Position numbers and translations under genes: made by a program. 64,000 nucleotides of DNA. Source: MAG-120531 sp963934855 (GTDB lineage: Bacteria; Bacteroidota; Bacteroidia; Flavobacteriales; Flavobacteriaceae). Positions 34,937 to 44,013 of the stretch are shown one piece after another. Below the pieces are notes generated by a model. That model was not told the origin of the DNA. It made no database searches and saw nothing but the letters and a program-made list of their open reading frames with translations. The first letter of the stretch is position 1; the number at the start of each line of letters is the position of its first letter. The stretch covers positions 137,423 to 201,422 of the forward strand of contig CAWWAC010000002.1 of NCBI GenBank assembly GCA_963934855.1, in the 5' to 3' direction.

Positions 34937-34954
34937 TAAATTTGTTTAAACAAA
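34937..34954 (+). promoter_or_regulatory. tetR promoter with overlapping palindromic operator
   Basis: TAAATTTG (34937-34944) is the -7 element; TTTGTTTAAACAAA (34941-34954) is a perfect 14-base palindrome starting in its TTTG and covering the expected start. It ends 8 bases before the ATG. Autorepression by the TetR product is inferred. Confidence 0.6.
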
Positions 34955-34961
34955 ATATGTT

Positions 34962-35633
34962 ATGGCAACTAAAAAAGAAACTCCTGTAAAAATAATGGTT
35001 TTAGACAGACCTAGTCTGGTGTCTGCTTATATGGACTATGTGCTGGAACACGAAAAAAAACCCCCTTCCATATATAGCTTTTGTAAGCATAAAAATTTTA
35101 AAGAAAGTGATTTTTATAACTTCTTTGGAAATATAGAAGCCCTTGAAAAGGGTATTTGGGAAGACTTTTTTAAACACACCATGAGTGCTTTAAAAAAGAA
35201 TGAAGATTTTAATACGGCTAATAGTAGAGAGAAAATGCTAGGGTTTTTCTTTAGTTTCTTTGAGTTACTTACCCTAAATAGGTCTTATGTGGTCTATGTG
35301 TTAAAAGCACATCAGAGTACTATGAATAATTTAGAACCTCTTAAAGGGTTGAGAAAACATTTTAAATCTTTTACAACAGACCTTATAGATCTTGATAATT
35401 CTTCAAAAGCTTCTAAACTAACCCAGTTTCCCGCCTCTGTTTTTTCTGAAGCTGCTTGGATTCAATTATTATTCACAATTAAATTTTGGATGGAAGACGG
35501 TTCTGCCAACTTTGAAAAAACAGATGTGTTAATAGAGAAATCTATCAATACTGTTTTTGAGGTTTTTGACAATACACCCCTAGAGCAAGTTTTTGATTTA
35601 GGTAAATTTTTATTTAAAGAACGTATGGCTTAG
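34962..35633 (+). CDS. TetR family transcriptional regulator
   Basis: A 223-residue protein with an N-terminal TetR-type helix-turn-helix (about residues 15-65: IYSFCKHKNFKESDFYNFFGNIEALEKGIWEDF) and a helical ligand domain. The HTH is a divergent version common in flavobacteria. It starts 8 bases downstream of its palindromic operator and lies 8 bases upstream of the ABC1 kinase gene, which it probably controls. The inducer is unknown. Confidence 0.83.
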   Translation: MATKKETPVKIMVLDRPSLVSAYMDYVLEHEKKPPSIYSFCKHKNFKESDFYNFFGNIEALEKGIWEDFFKHTMSALKKNEDFNTANSREKMLGFFFSFFELLTLNRSYVVYVLKAHQSTMNNLEPLKGLRKHFKSFTTDLIDLDNSSKASKLTQFPASVFSEAAWIQLLFTIKFWMEDGSANFEKTDVLIEKSINTVFEVFDNTPLEQVFDLGKFLFKERMA

Positions 35634-35641
35634 GCCAATTC

Positions 35642-36967
35642 ATGAAGACATTAGACCATATACCTACAGGAAAAATTGAACGTGCCAGTACCTTAGTAAA
35701 AACCGGATTTAAGATTGGTGGTAACTACGCTAAGTACTATACTAAAAAAATAATAACACCAAGTTTAGATAGGGAGCAGCTCAATCAGGAAAATGCTACT
35801 GATATATATGACGGACTAAAAGACCTTAAAGGAGGTGCACTAAAGGTGGCGCAAATGCTCAGTATGGAAAAAAATCTACTGCCAAGAGCTTATGTAGAGC
35901 AATTTTCTCTAGCACAATTTTCAGTACCTCCTCTTTCTGCTCCATTGGTAAGAAAAATTTTCAAGACCTACCAAGGTGCTTATCCTGAACAGGTCTTTGA
36001 TACCTTTTCCAAAGACTCTGTAAATGCAGCATCTATCGGTCAGGTTCACAAGGCCACAAAAGACGGTAAATTACTAGCAGTTAAAATTCAATATCCTGGA
36101 ATTGCAGATAGTGTTAAGTCAGATTTAGCACTAGTGAGACCTGTAGCTTTAAGAATGTTTAATTTACAAGGAAAAGACTCTGGTAAATATTTTAAGGAAG
36201 TAGAAGATAAATTATTAGAAGAAACCAACTACATTTTAGAGGTAGAACAAAGTCAGGAGATTTCTAGAGCGTGTGCTCATATTCCTTCTCTTATTTTCCC
36301 TACCTATTACCCAGAAATGTCCAATCAGAGAATTATCACTATGGACTGGATGGAAGGAAAGCACCTAAGTGAATATGCCAAAGCTGGTTTTTCAGAGGTG
36401 CATGGCCACATATTAGGTCAGGCATTATGGGACTTTTATATGTATCAAATTCACAGTTTAAGAAAGGTTCATGCAGATCCGCATCCTGGAAACTTCTTAA
36501 TCCAAGCACCAAAAGATTCAGAAGACAGCCCAAAACTAATTGCAATAGATTTTGGCTGTATAAAAATCATACCCGATTCTTTTTATGTGCCATATTTTGA
36601 ATTAGCTAATGAGAATTGTTTAAATGATGATGCGTTATTTATGTTGAAACTTCATGACCTAGAAATTTTAACGCAAAATGATACCCCACAAGAAGTTACA
36701 TATTTTAAAGAGTTATTTCATGAAATGTTAAGCTTATTTACATCCCCCTTTAATAAGGATGTTTTTGATTTTGGAGACCCTATTTTTTGGGGTAATATAG
36801 CTTCATTGAGTGAGCGATATGCCAACGATCCAAAGATTAAGAAAATGAACGGGAATAGAGGATCAAAACATTTTCTATATATTAACCGAACTTTTTTTGG
36901 TTTGTTTAATTTATTGTTTGACTTAAAAGCAAAAGTAAATGTAAATGCTTATAAAGCTCTTTTATAG
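35642..36967 (+). CDS. ABC1/AarF (UbiB/COQ8-like) kinase family protein
   Basis: A 441-residue atypical kinase-like protein. It has the ABC1 features ALKVAQMLSM (KxGQ position, here KVAQ), AASIGQVH (A-rich loop), VKIQYPG (catalytic lysine), HADPHPGNFL and IDFGCIK (metal-binding DFG). Relatives support ubiquinone or isoprenoid-lipid metabolism. Since flavobacteria use menaquinone, a quinone or prenyl-lipid role is plausible but unproven. It is 8 bases after tetR. Confidence 0.9.
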   Translation: MKTLDHIPTGKIERASTLVKTGFKIGGNYAKYYTKKIITPSLDREQLNQENATDIYDGLKDLKGGALKVAQMLSMEKNLLPRAYVEQFSLAQFSVPPLSAPLVRKIFKTYQGAYPEQVFDTFSKDSVNAASIGQVHKATKDGKLLAVKIQYPGIADSVKSDLALVRPVALRMFNLQGKDSGKYFKEVEDKLLEETNYILEVEQSQEISRACAHIPSLIFPTYYPEMSNQRIITMDWMEGKHLSEYAKAGFSEVHGHILGQALWDFYMYQIHSLRKVHADPHPGNFLIQAPKDSEDSPKLIAIDFGCIKIIPDSFYVPYFELANENCLNDDALFMLKLHDLEILTQNDTPQEVTYFKELFHEMLSLFTSPFNKDVFDFGDPIFWGNIASLSERYANDPKIKKMNGNRGSKHFLYINRTFFGLFNLLFDLKAKVNVNAYKALL

Positions 36968-37016
36968 GTATTAGAGATTTCTTATTATCTTGCATCACTA
37001 AGTAAAAACTGAGATT

Positions 37017-38027
37017 ATGTATCACTCCAAAATTATTGGTTTAGGCCATTACGTTCCAGAAAATATAGTGACTAATGATGATTTGTCTAAAATCATTGAA
37101 ACTAGTGACTCTTGGATTCAAGAGCGTACTGGTATTAAGGAAAGAAGGCATGTAATAAAAGCGTCTGGAGAAACCACTACCACTATGGGAGTCAAAGCTG
37201 CTAAAATAGCTATTGAAAGAGCAGGCATAGACAAACAACAAATAGATTTTATTGTTTTTGCTACCTTAAGCCCAGATTATTATTTTCCAGGTCCTGGGGT
37301 TTTGGTACAAAGAGATTTGGGGATAGATACTGTGGGTGCATTAGATGTGAGAAATCAATGTTCAGGATTTGTGTATGCTCTCTCAGTTGCAGACCAGTAC
37401 ATAAAATCTGGCATGTATAAAAATGTACTAGTAATTGGGTCTGAATTACAATCTCATGGACTAGACATGACTACCAGAGGTAGAAATATCTCAGTGATAT
37501 TTGGCGATGGAGCTGGAGCAGCTATTTTATCTAGAGAAGAAGACCTCACTAAAGGAATTTTATCTACACATCTACATTCAGAAGGGGAGCACGCAGAAGC
37601 TTTGTCTTTACTGGCTCCTGGTATGGGGACTAGGTGGGTTACAGACATTGTAGAGGAAAATGACCCTCAAGACTTATCTTATTATCCCTATATGGATGGC
37701 CAATTTGTGTTTAAAAATGCTGTGGTTAGGTTTTCTGAAGTCATTAACGAAGGACTTAATGCCAATAATTTAACAAAAGAAGATATTTCATTATTAGTAC
37801 CACACCAGGCTAATTTGAGGATAGCTCAGTTTATTCAAAAGAAATTTGGACTTCAAGATCATCAAGTGTTTAACAATATTATGAAATATGGTAATACCAC
37901 TGCAGCTTCTATACCAATAGCCCTAACAGAAGCATGGGAGTTAGGAAAAGTTAAAGAAGGAGATTTAGTGGTATTAGCTGCTTTTGGGAGTGGTTTTACT
38001 TGGGGATCTGCTATTATTCGTTGGTAG
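37017..38027 (+). CDS. FabH-like 3-oxoacyl-ACP synthase III family protein
   Basis: A 336-residue thiolase-fold condensing enzyme. The nucleophile is Cys115 in RNQCSGF; the partner residues are in VPHQANLRI (His) and KYGNTTAAS (Asn), so the Cys-His-Asn triad is complete. It begins SKIIGLGHYVPENIVTNDDL. This could be the housekeeping FabH that starts fatty acid synthesis from acetyl-CoA or branched acyl-CoA, or a paralog; flavobacteria often carry several. It is alone, between the ABC1 kinase and a terminator. Confidence 0.88.
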   Translation: MYHSKIIGLGHYVPENIVTNDDLSKIIETSDSWIQERTGIKERRHVIKASGETTTTMGVKAAKIAIERAGIDKQQIDFIVFATLSPDYYFPGPGVLVQRDLGIDTVGALDVRNQCSGFVYALSVADQYIKSGMYKNVLVIGSELQSHGLDMTTRGRNISVIFGDGAGAAILSREEDLTKGILSTHLHSEGEHAEALSLLAPGMGTRWVTDIVEENDPQDLSYYPYMDGQFVFKNAVVRFSEVINEGLNANNLTKEDISLLVPHQANLRIAQFIQKKFGLQDHQVFNNIMKYGNTTAASIPIALTEAWELGKVKEGDLVVLAAFGSGFTWGSAIIRW

Positions 38028-38048
38028 TATTTTTTAGTATTATAAATT

Positions 38049-38073
38049 AAAAAGGGCTTATGGCCCTTTTTTT
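38049..38073. terminator. Bidirectional terminator between FabH-like and symporter genes
   Basis: AAAAAGGGC and GCCCTTTTT form a 9-base stem with a 5-base loop, flanked by T. It closes the rightward FabH-like gene and overlaps the stop of the leftward symporter gene. Confidence 0.85.
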
Positions 38074-39535
38074 ATGTTTTTCTCTCTCTGATTAAATAAA
38101 GACCAATAAAAGTGAGAAGGCCGTTAAGAGGAAGAAGTTCGTAGCCAATTTCATAACCTCCTAACCATTCTTTTGGCAGCTGAGCTATGCCAATAATCAA
38201 GGTTAGTGCGGCTCCAGCTACCATCCAAGAATATTGATCCTTTATAGTGTACTTGGTAAAAACCCCAAAAGAAAATAGACCTAATAAGGGCCCGTAGGTA
38301 TAAGTGGCTACAGTTAGAAGGCCATCTATGATGTTTCTATCTAAAATATATTTAAAAATAATAATCACTACTACTAAAAGCAGACTCATACCAATATGAA
38401 CTTTTTTTCTAATAGATTTTTGGAGTCTCTCTTCTCTCTTTTCAATTTCTAAGAAGTCTACACAAAACGAAGTGGTAAGCGCGGTAAGTGCAGAATCTGC
38501 ACTGCTATAGGCCGCTGCTATTAGCCCTAGCATAAAACTAATGCCTACCCATATGGGGAGGCCACTGTTTAGTGCTATTTCAGGAAAAAGTAAGTCTGTT
38601 TTTGGACTTCCATCCATAAGGGGGAGCGCTATTTGAAATTTTTCTGCGTATACAAATAATAAGGCTCCAAGTACTAAAAATAGAAAATTCACTACTACTA
38701 AAACTACACTAAAACTAATCATGTTTTTTTGAGCAGCACCTATGTCTTTGCAGCTTAAGTTTTTTTGCATCATATCTTGGTCTAATCCTGTCATGCAAAC
38801 TGCAATAAAAAGACCCCCAAAGAAAGATTTAATAAAATGATTTTTTGCAAAAAAGGAATCAGTTACCCAGACGTCACTGTATGGTGTTAGTGCATCACTA
38901 TTTAAAAACTCCCACAGGCTCCAGCCTAATTTTTGATTTATAAAATAGATTGAAAAACCTACGGCTAAAAGCATAAAGAGTGTTTGCAAGGTATCTGTCC
39001 AAACTATAGTCTTTATACCCCCTTTAAAAGTATAAGCCCAGATGAGAAGTATGGAGAGCACTACAGTTAATTCAAAGGGAACACCCCAATTATCAAAAAC
39101 AAACTGTTGGAGTACAATGGCAACTAAAAAGAGCCTAAAAGAAGCCCCTAATACCCTGGAGATAAAAAAGAAAAACGCTCCAGTTTTATAACTTATATTA
39201 CCAAATCTCTGGAACAGGTATTGGTAGATAGAGGTGAGATTTAACTTGTAGTAAATAGGCATTAATACAAAGGCAATAATCATGTAACCTACTAAATAGC
39301 CAAAAACTACTTGCATATAACTAAAGCCTGTGCCACCCACCCACCCTGGCACAGAAATAAAAGTAACACCAGATAGTGAGGCTCCTATCATTCCAAAGGC
39401 AACTACATACCAAGGTGAAGTACCCCCAGCTTTAAAAAAGTCATCATTAGAGTCATTTTTAGATGTCAGAAAAGAAATTCCCATTAAAACAAGAAAGTAG
39501 CAACTAATCAAAATAGTAATAGATAGTGGGCTCAT
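38072..39535 (-). CDS. Sodium:solute symporter (SSS family)
   Basis: A 487-residue transporter with about 13 membrane helices. It starts MSPLSITILISCYFLVLMGI and has the SSS motifs FGMIGASLSGVTFISVPGW (about residues 47-65) and GLIAAAYSSADSALTALTTSF (about 339-359), which supplies sodium-site residues. Substrate is not predictable; sugars, inositol and sialic acid are typical. It runs leftward, divergent from recR. Confidence 0.92.
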   Translation of the reverse strand: MSPLSITILISCYFLVLMGISFLTSKNDSNDDFFKAGGTSPWYVVAFGMIGASLSGVTFISVPGWVGGTGFSYMQVVFGYLVGYMIIAFVLMPIYYKLNLTSIYQYLFQRFGNISYKTGAFFFFISRVLGASFRLFLVAIVLQQFVFDNWGVPFELTVVLSILLIWAYTFKGGIKTIVWTDTLQTLFMLLAVGFSIYFINQKLGWSLWEFLNSDALTPYSDVWVTDSFFAKNHFIKSFFGGLFIAVCMTGLDQDMMQKNLSCKDIGAAQKNMISFSVVLVVVNFLFLVLGALLFVYAEKFQIALPLMDGSPKTDLLFPEIALNSGLPIWVGISFMLGLIAAAYSSADSALTALTTSFCVDFLEIEKREERLQKSIRKKVHIGMSLLLVVVIIIFKYILDRNIIDGLLTVATYTYGPLLGLFSFGVFTKYTIKDQYSWMVAGAALTLIIGIAQLPKEWLGGYEIGYELLPLNGLLTFIGLYLIRERKT

Positions 39536-39675
39536 GATGCTTTGATTGTATGTTTACAAGTCACAAGGTACACTAGTTTGTTTTAATTTCACAAAGTCTT
39601 TTTTAGGAGTTTATGACTCCTTTATATATTTTTTTAAAGCTGGGGGATGTATGCAGAAATTTGTATTTTCGCAAT

Positions 39676-40293
39676 ATGGAATTTTCTTCTAAATTATTGG
39701 AAAATGCAGTCTATCAAATGTCACAGTTGCCTGGGATAGGAAAACGTACAGCACTTAGATTGGTATTACATTTACTAAGGCAGCCTGAGGGTCAAACTAC
39801 AGATTTAGCAACAGCTTTGATTACTCTAAAAACAGAGATTAAATACTGTAATTCTTGTTATGGAATTTCAGACACAGATTTTTGTCATATTTGTTCTAAT
39901 CATAAAAGAGATCAAAGTTTGCTTTGTGTGGTAGAAGATATTAGAGATATTATGGCTATAGAAAACACCTCTCAATATAAAGGACTCTATTTTGTTCTGG
40001 GAGGGAAAATTTCTCCTATGGAGGGAGTGGGTCCTGGAGATCTAAATATTAGCCCTCTGCTACATAAGTTAAAAGAGGGCCAGGTAGAAGAGGTTATTTT
40101 TGCCATGAGCGCTTCTATAGAGGGCGATACTACTAATTTTTATATATTTAAACAGATGGACGGTTTGTCTATCAAAACCTCTACTATTGCTAGAGGTATT
40201 TCTGTTGGAGATGAATTAGAATACGCAGATGAGGTTACCTTGGGAAGAAGTATTCTTCAAAGAATTCCTTTTGAGAACGCTTTGAAAGCATAG
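39676..40293 (+). CDS. recR: Recombination mediator protein RecR
   Basis: A 205-residue protein starting at the ATG at 39676 (MEFSSKLLENAVYQMSQLPG); the frame runs back to 39613 without support. It has the N-terminal HhH (LPGIGKRTALRLVLHLL), a four-cysteine zinc finger (Cys58, Cys61, Cys70, Cys73), a TOPRIM domain (LCVVEDIRDIMAIE) and the Walker-like C-terminus. RecR helps load RecA at gaps with RecO. It is divergent from the symporter gene. Confidence 0.96.
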   Translation: MEFSSKLLENAVYQMSQLPGIGKRTALRLVLHLLRQPEGQTTDLATALITLKTEIKYCNSCYGISDTDFCHICSNHKRDQSLLCVVEDIRDIMAIENTSQYKGLYFVLGGKISPMEGVGPGDLNISPLLHKLKEGQVEEVIFAMSASIEGDTTNFYIFKQMDGLSIKTSTIARGISVGDELEYADEVTLGRSILQRIPFENALKA

Positions 40294-40332
40294 GTTTTTA
40301 AGAAAAAATCATTAAACAATAGTTTTTTGCTC

Positions 40333-40340
40333 TATTTTTG
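40333..40340 (+). promoter_or_regulatory. -7 promoter element of the E2 gene
   Basis: TATTTTTG matches TAnnTTTG, 38 bases before the ATG at 40378. Confidence 0.45.
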
Positions 40341-40377
40341 CAAAATAATAAGGAATTAACGCTACGTAATTATATAT

Positions 40378-41739
40378 ATGGCAAAATTTGAACTAAAACT
40401 TCCTCAAATGGGGGAGAGTGTTGCTGAAGCTACTATTATTTCTTGGATTAAAGAAGTGGGAGATGTTATTGAACAAGATGAAGCGGTGTTAGAAATTGCT
40501 ACTGACAAGGTAGACACAGAGGTTCCAAGTGAAGTCACTGGTATTCTTTTAGAAAAGCGTTTTGAAGTAGATCAGGTGGTGCAGGTTGGAGATGTAATTG
40601 CAGTGATAGAAATAAAAGGAGATTCTTCTTTAGGGGTATCGGCTGTAGGCCAAAAAGATGAAAAAGAGCCGCATGAGACTGCTCCTCAAATTACTAATGA
40701 GGTGCCATTTGTGCCACAGCCTAATGAGGTGCTTAAAACTTCACCTTTAGCTTCTGTTTCTGCAGAAGAGCAACGTTTTTATTCTCCATTGGTGAAAAAT
40801 ATTGCTAAAGAAGAGGGGCTTTCTGCCCTAGATTTAGCCACTATTTCTGGAACAGGAAGCGAAGGGAGGGTCACTAAAAATGACATTCTTACTTATATAG
40901 CTCAGAGAAAGCTTGGCGCAGCTGTTAAAACAGCTGGCCCTGAAAGCTCTGAAGCAGTTAGACAAACTACCGAGTTGGCAACCACATCATCAATTACATC
41001 TACAACCGTTTCTGCTGTTAAGGCCTCACAGTCTGGTGAAGTAGTTCCTATGAGTAGGATGGGAAAACTTATTGCGCAGCATATGGTTCAGAGCGTTCAG
41101 ACCTCTGCTCATGTTCAAAGCTTTATAGAAGTAGATGTCACAAATGTGGTGGCTTGGAGAAATAAGGTGAAAGCAGCATTTGAAACTAGAGAAGGAGAAA
41201 AACTCACTTTTACTCCAATTTTTTTGGAAGCTGTTACTTTGGCCATAAAGAAACACCCTATGATGAATGTTTCTCTAGAGGGCGATCAGATTGTTAAGCA
41301 CAAAAATATTAACTTAGGAATGGCTGCTGCACTTCCAGACGGTAACTTGATAGTACCTGTTATAAAAAACGCAGACCAGTTAAATTTAACTGGTATGACA
41401 AAAATGGTCAATGACTTGGCATTGAGAGCTAGAAACAACACACTCAAACCTGACGATATTAAGGGGGGTACTTATACGGTGACTAATGTGGGTTCTTTTG
41501 GTAGTGTATTTGGAACGCCAATTATAAACCAGCCTCAAGTAGGAATTTTAGCGCTGGGTGCTATTCGTAAAATGCCAGCTGTTATTGAAACTCCAGAGGG
41601 AGACTTTATAGGCATTCGCTCTAAAATGTTCCTATCTCATTCCTACGACCACAGGGTTATTAATGGGGCTTTAGGAGGGATGTTTATTAAAACTATTGCA
41701 GATTATTTGGAAGCTTGGGATCCTAATACACCCATTTAG
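40378..41739 (+). CDS. Dihydrolipoamide acyltransferase (E2) of a 2-oxo acid dehydrogenase complex
   Basis: A 453-residue three-domain protein. The lipoyl domain (1-80) carries Lys44 in EIATDKVDTEVPS. The peripheral subunit-binding domain (about 137-175) reads YSPLVKNIAKEEGLSALDL...GSEGRVTKNDIL. The catalytic domain (about 220-453) ends with SYDHRVINGALGG, including the catalytic histidine. The family includes the branched-chain, pyruvate and 2-oxoglutarate E2s; the sequence favours the branched-chain type, but E1 and E3 are not adjacent, so the substrate is uncertain. It is directly upstream of the esterase gene. Confidence 0.92.
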   Translation: MAKFELKLPQMGESVAEATIISWIKEVGDVIEQDEAVLEIATDKVDTEVPSEVTGILLEKRFEVDQVVQVGDVIAVIEIKGDSSLGVSAVGQKDEKEPHETAPQITNEVPFVPQPNEVLKTSPLASVSAEEQRFYSPLVKNIAKEEGLSALDLATISGTGSEGRVTKNDILTYIAQRKLGAAVKTAGPESSEAVRQTTELATTSSITSTTVSAVKASQSGEVVPMSRMGKLIAQHMVQSVQTSAHVQSFIEVDVTNVVAWRNKVKAAFETREGEKLTFTPIFLEAVTLAIKKHPMMNVSLEGDQIVKHKNINLGMAAALPDGNLIVPVIKNADQLNLTGMTKMVNDLALRARNNTLKPDDIKGGTYTVTNVGSFGSVFGTPIINQPQVGILALGAIRKMPAVIETPEGDFIGIRSKMFLSHSYDHRVINGALGGMFIKTIADYLEAWDPNTPI

Positions 41740-41740
41740 A

Positions 41741-42532
41741 ATGAAATACACAAGGATATTTTTTTTAATTTTAATATGTGTGAGTTTCTCAGGATACTCA
41801 CAGTACAAGGAGTTAATAGTTTCTTATGATAAAAAAGAATTTGTAAATGATCAGGGCAGTATGCCATACGCTATTTTATTGCCTGAAAATTACGATTCCT
41901 CCAAGAAGTACCCGATGCTTCTTTTTTTACACGGTGCTGGGGAAAGAGGGAATGATAATGAGTCTCAGTTGCTGCACGGATCTGCTCTATTTACGTCAGC
42001 CTCTTTTAGAAAAAATTATCCTGCTATTGTAGTATTTCCTCAATGTGAAAAAGGAGATTATTGGAGTAATGTGAAAAAGGAAAAACCTTTAGATGGAGGA
42101 GCTACTTTTAGTTTTTACAGGCGAGGAAAACCCACTAAGGCTATGACGCTTGTTCAGAATTTGTTAGATGAACTCCTAGAGAATTTACCTGTAGACAAAG
42201 ATCGTTTATATGTGGGGGGGCTTTCTATGGGTGGGATGGGAACTTTTGAAATTGTCAGAAGAAACCCAAGACTTTTTGCAGCTGCCTTTCCTATTTGTGG
42301 TGGTGCTGCTCCAAAAGGATTTAGAAAATATAAAAGACCAGCTTGGTGGGTATTTCATGGGCTTGCAGACCCCGTAGTGCCTTATCAATTTTCTACAGAA
42401 ATGGTAAAGGGTCTGGAGAAAGTAAAAGTTCAGCCACGTTATTCACTCTATCAAGGAGTGGGACATAACAGTTGGGATAACGCTTTTAAAGAGACTTCTT
42501 TATTTCCTTGGTTGTTTTCTCAGTCTAAGTAA
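41741..42532 (+). CDS. Secreted carboxylesterase/phospholipase-like alpha/beta hydrolase
   Basis: A 263-residue alpha/beta hydrolase starting at the ATG at 41741, one base after the E2 stop. A signal peptide (MKYTRIFFLILICVSFSGYSQ) precedes the domain. LFLHGAGERGNDN forms the oxyanion region, the nucleophile serine lies in GGLSMGG (about residue 163), FHGLADPVVP holds the acid residue and GVGHNSWDNAF the histidine. Members hydrolyse esters of polysaccharides or lipids; the substrate is unknown. It is exported, unlike the E2 upstream. Confidence 0.88.
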   Translation: MKYTRIFFLILICVSFSGYSQYKELIVSYDKKEFVNDQGSMPYAILLPENYDSSKKYPMLLFLHGAGERGNDNESQLLHGSALFTSASFRKNYPAIVVFPQCEKGDYWSNVKKEKPLDGGATFSFYRRGKPTKAMTLVQNLLDELLENLPVDKDRLYVGGLSMGGMGTFEIVRRNPRLFAAAFPICGGAAPKGFRKYKRPAWWVFHGLADPVVPYQFSTEMVKGLEKVKVQPRYSLYQGVGHNSWDNAFKETSLFPWLFSQSK

Positions 42533-42575
42533 TCCTTTATGTTAAATAGGAACAGACTTTAGTGCTGTTATATCC

Positions 42576-42583
42576 TATATTTG
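42576..42583 (+). promoter_or_regulatory. -7 promoter element very close to the exonuclease start
   Basis: TATATTTG matches TAnnTTTG and ends only 3 bases before the ATG at 42587. The expected transcription start therefore falls at or near the start codon, which would make the mRNA leaderless. Confidence 0.5.
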
Positions 42584-42586
42584 AAT

Positions 42587-43375
42587 ATGGAAAGTATACA
42601 ACTAAAATTACAGAGACCTATTTGTTTTTTTGATCTAGAAACTACTGGAGTTCAAGTAGCTAAAGATAGGATTGTAGAAATAGCTATTTTAAAGGTTTTC
42701 CCCAATGGAAATAAGGAAAGCAAAACCTGGCTAGTAAATCCAGAAATGCATATTCCAGAAGAGGTGGTAGCAGTACATGGAATTACTGACGAAAAAGTGG
42801 CTCATGAGCCTACTTTTAAAAAATTGGCTAAAGAAATTTACACCCTTATAAAAGATTCTGATCTAGGAGGTTTTAATTCTGACCGTTTTGACATCCCTAT
42901 TCTCGCTGAAGAAATGCTGCGAGCGGGGGTAGATTTTGACATGAAAAATAGAGTTTCTGTAGATGTTCAGACCATTTTTCACAAGATGGAAAAAAGAACA
43001 TTAGGAGCAGCCTATCAATTCTATTGCAATAAAGAATTAGTTAATGCCCATGCGGCTGCCGCAGACACCCTAGCTACATATGAAGTTTTATTGGCGCAAC
43101 TAGTCACTTATTCAGACTTAAAGAACGATATAAAATTTCTTTCTGAGTTTTCAAGCAGGAAGAAATCACTTGATTTTGCAGGTTTTATTATTGAAGATAA
43201 AGATGGAGCTCCTGTTTTTTCTTTTGGAAAACACAAGTTTAAAAAGGTTCAAGAGGTCTTGGAGGCTGAGCCTGGATATTTTAGTTGGATCATGCAGGCA
43301 GATTTCCCACTATACACTAAAAAAGTACTTACTCAACTCCGTATGGCAGGATTTAATAACACGCTAAAAAAGTAA
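42587..43375 (+). CDS. 3'-5' exonuclease, DnaQ-like (DEDD family)
   Basis: A 262-residue protein starting at the ATG at 42587. The DEDD exonuclease core is complete: ExoI ICFFDLETTG (about residues 11-20), ExoII GGFNSDRFDIPIL, and ExoIII NAHAAAADTLATYEVL with the histidine-aspartate pair. A C-terminal part (VFSFGKHKFKKVQEVLEAEPGYFSWIM) resembles a quorum of small DNA-associated domains often seen in this subgroup. It could be a DNA polymerase III epsilon-like proofreader or repair nuclease. It heads the exonuclease-FAH-Hpt-cinA group. Confidence 0.9.
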   Translation: MESIQLKLQRPICFFDLETTGVQVAKDRIVEIAILKVFPNGNKESKTWLVNPEMHIPEEVVAVHGITDEKVAHEPTFKKLAKEIYTLIKDSDLGGFNSDRFDIPILAEEMLRAGVDFDMKNRVSVDVQTIFHKMEKRTLGAAYQFYCNKELVNAHAAAADTLATYEVLLAQLVTYSDLKNDIKFLSEFSSRKKSLDFAGFIIEDKDGAPVFSFGKHKFKKVQEVLEAEPGYFSWIMQADFPLYTKKVLTQLRMAGFNNTLKK

Positions 43376-43379
43376 TACT

Positions 43380-43991
43380 ATGAAGATTATTTGTATTGGT
43401 CGTAATTATGTAGATCATATTTCTGAACTTTCTAATGAAAGACCCTCTGAACCTATTGTTTTTATTAAGCCAGATTCTGCGGTACTTCCTAATGAACAAG
43501 ATTTTTATATTCCAGATTTCTCCTCAGATATTCATTATGAAGTAGAGGTTTTGGTGAAGATAAAAAAGGTAGGCAAACACATTGCTTCTGAGTTTTCTAA
43601 TTTGTATTATGATGAGGTTGGTTTGGGTATTGATTTTACGGCTAGAGACCTTCAAGATAAATTAAAAGCAAAAGGATTGCCTTGGGAAAAATGCAAGGGT
43701 TTTGACGGATCTGCTGTCATTGGAAATTGGCTTTCTAAAGCACAGTTTAAAGATCTAAATAACCTTGATTTTGAGCTGCAAAAAAATGGGGTGACTGTTC
43801 AAAAAAGTAATACTTCTCATATGTTGTGGTCAATAGATGAAATTATTTCATCTATATCTGCCTTTTTTACTCTTAAAAAAGGCGATATTATTTTTACGGG
43901 TACACCTGCAGGAGTAGGCCCTGTTTCTGTAAATGATATATTAGAGGGTTTCTTGGAAGGGGAGTCTATGTTTAAAACGGCCATTAAATAG
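43380..43991 (+). CDS. Fumarylacetoacetate hydrolase family protein
   Basis: A 203-residue FAH-fold enzyme. It begins MKIICIGRNYVDHISEL and has the metal site in IHYEVEVLVKI, LGIDFTARDLQ and the C-terminal FTGTPAGVGPV. The single-domain length fits FahA/YcgM-like acylpyruvate hydrolases or oxaloacetate decarboxylases. It is 4 bases after the exonuclease gene. Exact substrate unknown. Confidence 0.92.
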   Translation: MKIICIGRNYVDHISELSNERPSEPIVFIKPDSAVLPNEQDFYIPDFSSDIHYEVEVLVKIKKVGKHIASEFSNLYYDEVGLGIDFTARDLQDKLKAKGLPWEKCKGFDGSAVIGNWLSKAQFKDLNNLDFELQKNGVTVQKSNTSHMLWSIDEIISSISAFFTLKKGDIIFTGTPAGVGPVSVNDILEGFLEGESMFKTAIK

Positions 43992-44013
43992 CGAAGACCT
44001 TAAAAATATAGCT

